Part shown: positions 53,200 through 62,100 of the stretch, piece by piece
Numbering within the stretch: the first letter of the stretch is position 1
Layout: each line of letters begins with the position of its first letter
Assembly: GCF_900078335.1 (NCBI RefSeq)
Contig: NZ_FKBR01000034.1
Location: forward strand, 22,586 to 86,585
DNA length: 64,000 nt
Direction of reading: 5' to 3'
Source: Bordetella trematum
GTDB lineage: Bacteria > Pseudomonadota > Gammaproteobacteria > Burkholderiales > Burkholderiaceae_B
Program-made: the position numbers and the translations under genes
Notes under the pieces: generated by a model
What the model was told of the DNA's origin: nothing
The model's database searches: none
The model's input: only the letters and a program-made list of their open reading frames with translations

Positions 53200-55185
53200 T
53201 CAGTCCCCCTGCCCGGAAAAGGACAGGGAATTCTCCAGTTCTTCGTCCGCGGCCACCATCTGGCGGCGTTCGCGGGCCAACTTGTGTTCGGTTCGCGCCT
53301 GCGCATGGCGCAGCCAGGCGGCGGCCAGCCAGTTCCAGCCCGGCAGATCCAGGGCGAGCAAGGCCTGCATCGGCATGGCCCAGGGACTGTCGCGCACGCT
53401 GTCGAGCACGGCATCTTCCAACGACAGGATGGCTTCGGCATGCCCGGGGTCGCCCTGGCGACCGCTGCGTCCTTCGAGCTGCCGGTCGATGCGGGCCGAC
53501 TCGTGGCGCTCGGTCAGGATGACATGCAGCCCGCCTGCCTCACGGGCCTGCGCCGACAGCGGGATATCGGTGCCGCGCCCCGCCATGTTGGTCGCAATCA
53601 TGATGCTGCCCAACTGGCCCGCCTGGGCCACCATATCCGCCTCGTCGGCGTCCTGCTTGGCGTTGAGCACCACGGCCGGCAGCCCGGCGCGGGCCAGCAC
53701 GGCGGCGATTTCCTCGGACGCGGCCACCGACCGGGTGCCGATCAGCACGGGCACGCCCTGCGCATGCAAGGCCTGGCTGCGCGCACTGACCGCCGCCCAT
53801 TTCTGATCCAGGCTGCGATAGACGCGATCCGGCGCATGGCGCCGCCGCGACGGGCGATGGGTCGGGATACGCACCACGGGCAGATCATAGACACGGCCCA
53901 GTTCGGCACGGATCTCGGCTGCCGTGCCGGTCATGCCGGCCAGGCGCAGATAGTGCTTGAAGAAGCGCTGGTAGCTGATGCTCTTGAGCGTGGCGCGCGG
54001 CTCGCTCAGGGCCAGCCCCTCTTTGAATTCGATCATCTGGTGCAAGCCCTGCCCCCACGAACGATCCGGCATGACCCGGCCGGTGAACTCATCGACCACC
54101 ATGATCTTGTCATCGCGGATGATGTATTGCTCATCGCGCCGATACAGATGCAGCACGGTCAGAGCGCTGACGATCAGCTCTTCGCGACGAAAGGGGATAC
54201 TCCAGGGCGTTCCGAGGGCGGCGCAGGCCTCGCGCAGCTGCTCGCGGCCGGATTCGGTCAGCACCACGCGGCGCTCGGCCGGCTGCAGACGGTAGTGCCC
54301 GGGCTGCAGCGCACCAGCCAGCGCCATCGTCTGGGCCGTGACATCGGCGGCATCTTCCTCCTGCACTCCGGAGATGATCAAGGGTGTGCGCGCCTCGTCG
54401 ACCAGCACGCTGTCGGCCTCGTCCACGATGGCGAAATACAGTCCGCGCAGAAACAGCTGGCCCAGGCGGCCGTCTCCGCCGCCGCGCAACTGCTCCAGCC
54501 TCAAACCCTCTTCGCTTTTGTCATCGTCCAGCACGATCAGGTCACGCAGGTAGTCGAACACCAGGGTCTTGTTGGAGCAGTAGACGATATCGGCCCGATA
54601 GGCCTGGCGCCGGGCCTCGGGCGGCATCTCCATGTTGACCCATGCCACGCTCAGGCCCAGCGCCTCGTACAAAGGCGCCATCAGCTGAGCGTCGCGCTCG
54701 ACCAGATAATCATTGGTGGTGATGACATGCACCGGCAAGCCCGCCATGGCAGCGGTCGCGGCCGGCAGGGTTGCCGTCAGCGTCTTGCCTTCGCCGGTGT
54801 TCATCTCGGCGACCATGCCTTGCAGCATGGCCCAGCCGCCCAGCAACTGGACATCGAAATGCGCCTTGCCCAGCGCCAGCGATCCGGCCTGACGCACCAG
54901 CGCGAAGGCACGCGCCACCCTCGCCGGCTCCAGGCCATGGCGCCGCAGATCGAACGCGACCTCATTGGCGCAGCGCCGCACGCCCGCCAGATCCAGCCCG
55001 CCCAGCCGCGCACTTTCGCGATGGACACGCGCCAGAATGCGGCGCGTGCGCCACAAAGGGGCGCGCCGCTTGCGGCCCAGCCAGCGCAGCGCCGCCGTCC
55101 CCCAGGCCTCCAGCTTGCTGGCCGGTCGCTCACTTTCCTTTTCCGGGTACAGCGGATCCGGGTCGAACAAGGCGTAAGGTTTCAT
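53200..55185 (-). CDS. Shortened SecA-like preprotein ATPase, dedicated paralogue
   Basis: Cytoplasmic/membrane-bound DEAD-type motor, 661 residues versus about 900 for housekeeping SecA. Walker A is EMNTGEGKT (about 127-135), motif II is VDEADSVLVDEARTPLIISG (about 254-273), and VVDEFTGR, SYQRFFKHYLRLAGMTGTA, IGTRSVAASEE, IATNMAGRGTDI and LEGRSGRQGDPG retain the full SecA motor. The C-terminal helical scaffold/wing part is cut to about 70 residues and the Cys-rich SecB/zinc tail is missing. It lies 12 bp after the M50-HlyD gene and 5 bp before the adaptor. It most likely helps to export the giant protein of the operon, as SecA2-type motors do for special substrates. Confidence 0.88.
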   Translation of the reverse strand: MKPYALFDPDPLYPEKESERPASKLEAWGTAALRWLGRKRRAPLWRTRRILARVHRESARLGGLDLAGVRRCANEVAFDLRRHGLEPARVARAFALVRQAGSLALGKAHFDVQLLGGWAMLQGMVAEMNTGEGKTLTATLPAATAAMAGLPVHVITTNDYLVERDAQLMAPLYEALGLSVAWVNMEMPPEARRQAYRADIVYCSNKTLVFDYLRDLIVLDDDKSEEGLRLEQLRGGGDGRLGQLFLRGLYFAIVDEADSVLVDEARTPLIISGVQEEDAADVTAQTMALAGALQPGHYRLQPAERRVVLTESGREQLREACAALGTPWSIPFRREELIVSALTVLHLYRRDEQYIIRDDKIMVVDEFTGRVMPDRSWGQGLHQMIEFKEGLALSEPRATLKSISYQRFFKHYLRLAGMTGTAAEIRAELGRVYDLPVVRIPTHRPSRRRHAPDRVYRSLDQKWAAVSARSQALHAQGVPVLIGTRSVAASEEIAAVLARAGLPAVVLNAKQDADEADMVAQAGQLGSIMIATNMAGRGTDIPLSAQAREAGGLHVILTERHESARIDRQLEGRSGRQGDPGHAEAILSLEDAVLDSVRDSPWAMPMQALLALDLPGWNWLAAAWLRHAQARTEHKLARERRQMVAADEELENSLSFSGQGD

Positions 55186-55197
55186 GGCCGGCGATAC

Positions 55198-57351
55198 TCA
55201 GATGCGCAACTGACGCAGTACCAGTTGCCGCAATGCGTCATAGGCCTGCACGGCAATGGGCCTGGGTTCATGTTCGAATTTGACATAGACCCGGCCACCC
55301 AGCAAGGCGCGCGGCGCCTGCGGCGGCAAGGCCAGATCCATTACGAACAGGTTCTCCGACGACTTGGCGCGCCCTTCCTGCGACTTGCGCGGATCGACCC
55401 CGATGGTGCCGCCGCCCTGCAGACTGAGGGCCAGGCTGGGCAGCTCGTCGGTCGCCGAGGGCACCTCGCGGGCGATGCGGGCGTTGAAGGCTTGCCGGCT
55501 ATCCTGCACCAGCCGGACCTGCACGTTGCGCAGCGAATCGTGGATACGCTCCAGACTGGATTGCGGCACCACCACCCTGACCGTATCGGCGCCGGTCATG
55601 ACATAGCCCAGCAGCTCGCCGCGCTGTACGTAGCGCCCGGTTTCGTCTTCCGGATAGGCCGAAAGGAAGCGCCCAGCCTGCGGGCTGCGCACCTGCTGGG
55701 CGCTGACCTGTTCGGCGATGGCCTGGCGCTCGGTCTTCAGGCTTTGCCACTGGTGCTGCATGATGGCGGCCTGCACCGGGTTCTGGGCATGCGCCTGCAC
55801 ATAGCGCGCCTGATACTCATCGACCTGCGCGGCCAGCATGGCCTCGCGCCTGACCAGTTCGTCATTGAGCAGGCTCAGCAGCGGATCTCCCGCCTGCACC
55901 TGAGCATCGTCGGCGACCTGACGCTCACGCACGAACCCCGCCACCGGTGCGCGCACCTGGGCGCTGGGCGGCACCCAGACCACGCCCTCGGTGTCGGTGG
56001 ACGACGGCATGGGCACCATGCCCAACAGACCCACCAACCCCAGCACGCACAGCGTGGTGATGGCATAGGAGCGCTTGCGGCGCGCCTGGATCTGCGGGTC
56101 GGTGAACAGCTGCCGCCCCATGCGCCAGAGCGGCATGACGATGGTGTTCCAGAGCGACCACACGGCCAGCAGGACGCCGAAAAAGAAGAACTGCCCGGCG
56201 ATCAGGAAGATCGCCAGGAACATGATGAACATCCGGTAGAAGAAGGACAGCAGCGCATACACGACGAACCACCACTGCTCGCCGCGGCTGGCGCGCGGCG
56301 CCTGCACGGCGCTCAGACCCAGCACGTAGCGTTTGAAGAGATAGCCCAGCCAGCCATTGGCGCGTTGCCCCAGGTTGGGAATCTCGATGGCGTCAGAAAG
56401 CACGTAATAGCCGTCATAACGCAGCAACGGATTGCCATTCATGAACAAGGTCGAAATGCCGCAAAGAATGATGACGTTGTAGGCCAGCGAGCGCCACAGT
56501 CCCGGCTCCAGCTGCGTCCAGGCGATCATGGCGATCGCCGCCAGGAACAGCTCGACCAGAATGCCGGCGGCGCCCACCAGCATGCGCCAGCGCTTGTCGG
56601 CGAAACCAGCCGCCGCCGTCGCGTCGACGTAGGGAATGGGGACCAGCAACAGGAACATCACCCCGATTTCATGCACTTCTCCGCCCCGCACCTTGAGGGC
56701 GGCGGCATGGCCCAACTCGTGGATGGCCTTGACGACCGGGTAGACCAGGGCCATGGCGAGCACATTGCCGGCGGAAAACACCTGATCCCAGACGTTATGG
56801 GTCAGATCCTGCCAGTGCATGGCCGCCAGCGCCGCTCCCCAGATCACCACGGCCAGCCACAACAGGCCGCCGACCCAGCTGAAGATCCAGCGATAGTAGG
56901 GCAGCGCGGCCGTCAACCCGCGGTCGGGGTCGAGCAGCGGCACCTTGAGCGCACTGGGATTGCCAATGTACTGCTTGATCTTCTGGATGCGCTGGCGACG
57001 GCGGCGTTGCACCAGGTCGCGCACGTCGGGCGCGCGATCGGTGACCAGCACATCGGCGCGATGCAGCTGCGACAGCAGCCGGATGACCTCATCCTGGGGC
57101 AAGGCGTCATCGTCGAGCTGGCTGCAGGCGATCTCCCAGATTTCCTGCACCGTACGCCGCCCGTCCATCAGGCGGATGAGCAGGTTGGCCTCCGGGGTAT
57201 AGCGGTGAAACTCACCATTGGCCTGATCCTGCATCACGTACCAGACCTCGCCGCGATAGATATGGCGATGGATATGGATATGCGAGCGCAGCCGCGGACG
57301 CAGCTCGCTGACGCGATGCCAGGATTGGCTGTACAGGGCGGTAACGGCCAT
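55198..57351 (-). CDS. PqqD-like / M50 metalloprotease / HlyD chimera, polytopic membrane protein
   Basis: A 717-residue membrane protein. The N-terminal PqqD-type winged helix (about 30-105) includes YTPEANLLIRLMDGRRTVQEIW. The M50/S2P part follows: HELGHA at 211-216 has the zinc HExxH and NGNPLLRYDGYY at 305-316 gives the third ligand Asp in the NPLLRYDG element, both inside TM helices. A further TM pair precedes a C-terminal lipoyl/barrel-sandwich domain (VRAPVAGFVRERQV, then VRSPQAGRFL). ATG 57351 follows AAGGAG. Such fusions are known as putative peptide zinc metalloproteases. Its place between GAF-HlyD and SecA-like genes suggests a membrane channel or processing subunit. Confidence 0.85.
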   Translation of the reverse strand: MAVTALYSQSWHRVSELRPRLRSHIHIHRHIYRGEVWYVMQDQANGEFHRYTPEANLLIRLMDGRRTVQEIWEIACSQLDDDALPQDEVIRLLSQLHRADVLVTDRAPDVRDLVQRRRRQRIQKIKQYIGNPSALKVPLLDPDRGLTAALPYYRWIFSWVGGLLWLAVVIWGAALAAMHWQDLTHNVWDQVFSAGNVLAMALVYPVVKAIHELGHAAALKVRGGEVHEIGVMFLLLVPIPYVDATAAAGFADKRWRMLVGAAGILVELFLAAIAMIAWTQLEPGLWRSLAYNVIILCGISTLFMNGNPLLRYDGYYVLSDAIEIPNLGQRANGWLGYLFKRYVLGLSAVQAPRASRGEQWWFVVYALLSFFYRMFIMFLAIFLIAGQFFFFGVLLAVWSLWNTIVMPLWRMGRQLFTDPQIQARRKRSYAITTLCVLGLVGLLGMVPMPSSTDTEGVVWVPPSAQVRAPVAGFVRERQVADDAQVQAGDPLLSLLNDELVRREAMLAAQVDEYQARYVQAHAQNPVQAAIMQHQWQSLKTERQAIAEQVSAQQVRSPQAGRFLSAYPEDETGRYVQRGELLGYVMTGADTVRVVVPQSSLERIHDSLRNVQVRLVQDSRQAFNARIAREVPSATDELPSLALSLQGGGTIGVDPRKSQEGRAKSSENLFVMDLALPPQAPRALLGGRVYVKFEHEPRPIAVQAYDALRQLVLRQLRI

Positions 57352-57366
57352 ATCGTGTATCTCCTT

Positions 57367-59190
57367 CTAGCCGAACCAGGCCCACCACTTCAGGCGCAAC
57401 CAATCCACGAAACCGTGCGTCCAGATCCACAGATACCGGCGCTCGCCGATATCGATGCGGCCCACCCCTTCCATGCCGGGCCGCAGCAACAGATTGTCCT
57501 GGGGCGGAAGACTGGCCTCCAGCCGGAACACCGTCTTGCCCTCCTGAACTTGCGCCAGGGGCACGATGCGGGTGACCGTGAACGGAATCTGCCGATCCGG
57601 CATGGCCGCCAGCGCCACCCGCCCGGTCTGTCCCAGCGCCACCTCGTCGATCTGCCGGTCTTCGACATCCAGCCAGAGGCGATAGCCCTGAGGCGGCGAC
57701 AGTTTGAACAGCTCCTGACCGCGCTTGACCGCCTCGCCCAGTTGCTGGCTGAGGTCGCCGCTGACCAGCATGCCGTCAAACGGCGCACGCAGGGTAGAGC
57801 GCTCGATCTGCTCGCGGTAGAACTGGATCTGCGCCATGGCCTGACGGGCCTGAGCCTGCGCGATGGCCGCCGCCGCGCTATCGCCGCGCGCCATGGCTTC
57901 CTCGGCCTGGCGGCGATACTGCACCTCGAGGTTGCCAGCGCGCAGCAGCTCTAGTTCGAGCTCGCGCGTGTCCAGGGTTGCCAGGGCCTGGCCCTGTGCG
58001 ACCGATTCGCCAGCCCGGTGAGACGCGCTGGCGATGTAGCCGTCAAAAGGCGCGGCCACGATGCGCTGCACCACCCCGTGCACGGTAGCGGTGGCGCTGA
58101 CCCGATAGGTGCCTTGCGCAAACGCCCCGAACAGCAATACGGCCAACACGCCCAGGGCCAGCAGCTTGCGCCCGATATGGCGTGGACCGACCAGGCGGGC
58201 GGCTTCGCGCCACAAGGCGTCGCGGCCTTTGCGCCACCAGGGCCGTTCCTGTTGCTGGCGCTGGTACAGCACCCTCCCGGCCAACAGCGCCACGTTCTGA
58301 CACAGCGCGATGGTCTCGGCATCGAAGGGCTCGTCGTCCGGACGCTCGAATACGATGGCGCCGCGCGCCTGCGACTCGGGAGCAAACGGCACCGTCAACA
58401 CGTGTCGATTGCCGAACTCGCGCGCCAGACGGCGATGGGCCTGCAACTGAATGGTGCGTTCCTCGTCTTGCGGCAGGCACAACGTGGTGTTCTGATCGAT
58501 GGCCTCGTCCATGGCCTCGCCCACGGCCCGCAGCAGATTCATGTTCTGCACCAGACGGCTGCTGTGCGATAACGCACAGACCTGCGCATGCTGGCCCTGG
58601 CGAAACCCGATGCTGACCCGGTCGCAACCCAGGCGCGTCGCCAGGCCGGTGGCCAGGGTCAACGCCACATCCTTGAAGCGCCCGTCCTTGAGGGCGCGCG
58701 CCACGCTGTTGATGACATACATCAGCCGCTCGACCGTGCGCGCCCCATCGCTGCGCTCTTGCTGCAACAGATGCAACTCCAGCACGGCAGCGCCCCAGCG
58801 CAGGGCCTGCACCACGGGCTCAGGCGGTTGCGCCGCCAGCGCAAAGGCCGCCACGCCATGGATGCGCTCATCGAGCACCAGGGGATAGGCCACCATCAGC
58901 GCGGCCCCGGCCTGGCTGACGGCCACCGCCCGGCTCTGCAGGCACTCGTCGACCACGTCCAGCAGCGAGGCCGGCGCACGCACGGTCGGCGGCGTCTGCG
59001 CCACGGTTTCAAACGGCCCGGCATCCGGCGCACCGAGCACCAACACCCCATGGCGTACGCCATCGAGCTGCGCGGCCTGCAAGGACAGCCAGGCCTGAAC
59101 AAACGCCCGGGGATCGGCGCTCGTGGAGAGCGCCGACCACCAGACCAACTCCGCGCGCTTGATCGGCGCGGCAACTACCGGATCATTCAT
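57367..59190 (-). CDS. GAF-domain HlyD-type membrane fusion protein
   Basis: A 607-residue inner-membrane protein. The cytoplasmic N-terminal half holds GAF-like regions (about 30-140 and 150-310; VERLMYVINSVARALK starts the second). One TM segment follows at about 341-360 (LLALGVLAVLLFGAFAQG). The periplasmic HlyD part shows VQRIVAAPFDGYIASASHRAGESV, an alpha-helical hairpin, then LRAPFDGMLVSGDLSQQLGEAV. ATG 59190 overlaps the giant-gene stop by 8 bp; GTG 59196 is an alternative. A ligand-sensing GAF domain on an adaptor suggests that export is gated by a small molecule or nucleotide. The next gene begins 15 bp downstream. Confidence 0.83.
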   Translation of the reverse strand: MNDPVVAAPIKRAELVWWSALSTSADPRAFVQAWLSLQAAQLDGVRHGVLVLGAPDAGPFETVAQTPPTVRAPASLLDVVDECLQSRAVAVSQAGAALMVAYPLVLDERIHGVAAFALAAQPPEPVVQALRWGAAVLELHLLQQERSDGARTVERLMYVINSVARALKDGRFKDVALTLATGLATRLGCDRVSIGFRQGQHAQVCALSHSSRLVQNMNLLRAVGEAMDEAIDQNTTLCLPQDEERTIQLQAHRRLAREFGNRHVLTVPFAPESQARGAIVFERPDDEPFDAETIALCQNVALLAGRVLYQRQQQERPWWRKGRDALWREAARLVGPRHIGRKLLALGVLAVLLFGAFAQGTYRVSATATVHGVVQRIVAAPFDGYIASASHRAGESVAQGQALATLDTRELELELLRAGNLEVQYRRQAEEAMARGDSAAAAIAQAQARQAMAQIQFYREQIERSTLRAPFDGMLVSGDLSQQLGEAVKRGQELFKLSPPQGYRLWLDVEDRQIDEVALGQTGRVALAAMPDRQIPFTVTRIVPLAQVQEGKTVFRLEASLPPQDNLLLRPGMEGVGRIDIGERRYLWIWTHGFVDWLRLKWWAWFG

Positions 59191-62100
59191 CCTCACTGAC
59201 GGCCGCAGCCTCTCCTTGTTGCTCGTCCTGCTTGCGCGTCACGCGCAGACCCGATTTGCGACGGCTGCGCGGCTCCCAGCTCTGGGTGCGGGCGTTGAAT
59301 ACCACCGACCCGCCTGCCCCCAGGGCGGCCGACAGGCCCAGCACGCCAACCCCGGCCGCCTGCGCCAGACGCTCGCTGGGCGAGGTTGCCGCCTGCGGGG
59401 CATCCGGTTCGCCGGACGGCGCAGCCTCGGCCTGACCGTCGGCTGGCGGATCCGCCGTCACCGGCTCGTCCTGGACGTCCTGCGCCGGCGGCACCGCCGC
59501 CTGCACCGGCTCGACCTGCCCGGCCACGGGTACGGCCTGCGATTGCCCGCTGGCCGCCGCGTCCAGCCCCGCGGCCATTGCCAGCGGATCGTCCGTGCCG
59601 GCAGCATAATCGGAAAGCGCCTGGCCGTCGCGTGCCAGAACGATGTCCGGCCGCGTCGCCGCCAGGCTCACGGCCACCGGCGAACCCGCCAGCACCACCC
59701 GGGTGTCCGCCTCGCGCTCGAACACCGGATGCGGCAACTGCCCCAAGGTGGCCGAACGGCTGTAGAGCAGCTCCATCGTGCGTGCGATCAGATCGGGCGT
59801 GTTCCCGCCCATGCCGAAACGGACCAGGTTCTTGATGCGCCCGCTCCAGGGGTCGAGATAAATGGCCGCGTAATCGCCCACCATCACGTCCTTGGACAGG
59901 TTGCCGCGCAGCATCGAACGACCCGGGCCGCCCAGCATGAAATTGCTGCCGCTGCCGGCCAGCAACACGGTATCGCCGCCATGCTCGATGAACTGGCTTT
60001 CGATCACGCTGAAGCGATCGGCCACAAAGCTCACCCGTCCGTGGGCGCCGAACATGACGTTGGTGCCCGCGCCGCTTTCCAGCACGTTGTTGCCCAGGCC
60101 TCCCAGCATCACCCCATGGCCCGCGTTGTAAAGCTGGTTGTCACCGCCCTCGGAGGGGAAGGTCGAGCCGAAGCTGGCGATGTGGCCACTGCCATCGTAC
60201 AGCGCCTGCGCGCCGTCGCCAGCCAGCAGGTTGTAGCCCTCGCCAGCCTGCAGGACATCGTCGCCCAGACCGCCGAAGACCACGTTGCGGCCATTGCCGA
60301 CCGTCACCTGGTTGCTGCCCGTGCCACGCAGCGGCAGATTCTCCAGGCTCAGCAGGCCGGCCCCGGACAGATAACGCACGCTGGCGCCATCGGCGGCGGC
60401 CGGGTCGATGAAGTCTCCCCGGTTGCGCAGATAGTTGACCGGCGACACCGTCACGATACGGCCGAAGTTGGCGAACACAATGTTGTTGCCGTCGCCCGCC
60501 GTGATGGTGTTGGCGCCGGCCTGCAACAGGTCGGCCGAGGCCCCCACCGCCAGGCCGGCGGCCTGCTCGGGACTCAGTACCAGCGTGAGTGCATGCAGGG
60601 TACTGACATCGGCACCGGCGCCGGCGGCCATGTCCATCGGCGCACCCAGGTCGATGTTGATGCCGGCATTGCCGAACACGATGTTGTTGCCCTGACCGGC
60701 ATGGATGACATTGCTGCCCCCGCCGCCGGCAATCAGGTCATTGCCCGAACCGCCGTAGATCACGGCATCCCCCGCGCCGCCGTAAAGAATCACGCCCTCC
60801 GTGGCGCCGCGTGCGTCGAGCACGCTGCGCCCGGCCGGACCGAAGGCCAGCGCCTGACCGGCCTGTCGCTGGCCAGAGGTGGCGGTGTAGTAGCGGTCAT
60901 CCTGGCTGGTCGAGGCGAACAGCAACACAGGACGCTGCGTGCCGCCCACTGTGCTGCCCTCGGCCACGAGGCGGTTGTTCCCGCCGCCGCCCTGAACCAG
61001 GGTCACGGTGCCCACTGGGGCATGACGCACCGTGAACGTGTCGTCGCCCTGCCCCAGCATGGTATTGACCGACTGGATCCCGTGGAACACCACGCCGCGG
61101 TCATGGCTGAAGCTGCCCTGAGCGGTGCTCATGGTGACCTGCCCGCCCGCCTGACCGACTCCCGGCGTCATGCCCAGGCCGGTGATGCGGCCAAACTCAC
61201 CAGCCTGCGGCTGGTGATACAAGCGCGCCAGCCCGTCGAGCTGCTCGGCCTGATCCTGCATGCCGGTCTTGCCGGTGGTAGCGCCGTCGTCGAACAGACG
61301 CACGCGGTTGTTGACCGGCTCGGTCGGCGCCACCCCGGTGTCACGCGGGCCCAGCTCGCCGTCCGTCTCGCCCGGCAGGCCGATGCCGGCGCGCAGGCTG
61401 GCATCGTAGTCCGGCGTGTCCAGCGTGCCGCCCTCGATCAGCAGGCCGCCCTGGATGGCCGACAGGTCATGCGGTTGATCCGGGTAGTTGGCATAGCTCA
61501 CGCCGGTCACGGCATCCACCCGGATCACGGGTTGATCCGTGACACGGGGCGTCACGCTCTGGCCTGCCCCTGCGCCCGGCGCCGCCTGCCCGCCCACCGA
61601 TACCACGATGGGACGCAAGGCAACGTCCTGCAGCCCCGGCAAGGTGGTGAAGAGCGAGGCCGACAGGCGCAAATCGCGCCCGGCCAGATCCAGCGGCGGC
61701 AGGCCCAGGCCGGCACCCTCTTCCAGTTTCACCAGCACCTGACGGCTGGTGTCCCAGGACTGGGCACCGGCGCCGGTCGCGTCAAAGGCCAGCACGGCAC
61801 TGTCATGCCAGGTCAGGCCGCCATCGGTCGACAGCAGCAGGCCGCGTCCTTGCAGACTTTGCAAGGCGGCTGCCAGGTCGTCGGCAGCCGACAGACCGGT
61901 CCCCTGGGTCAAGGAGCCATACAGCGCAGCCGCCAGCATGGCGCTGGTAAGCGACACATAGGCCTGACCGCTACCCGGCCGCGGCAACACCGACGGATCC
62001 AGGCTCACATCGAGGACAACCGTGTTGCCGCCTTGCAGCGTGCCCGGCTGTGCGGTGATCACCACCGGCTGTTTGCCATCGAACACATCACGCGACCCTT

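Noticed and set aside
53200..55185. Considered as the housekeeping secA
   Set aside because: Too short, no C-terminal zinc motif, and located in an accessory secretion-type operon rather than by mutT or argJ-type neighbours.
53284..57954. A 1556-codon open frame on the plus strand opposite the SecA-like, M50 and GAF-HlyD genes
   Set aside because: It is antisense to three well-supported genes. Its sequence is rich in His, Gln, Gly and Arg without any motif, as expected from the reverse of a high-GC coding strand.
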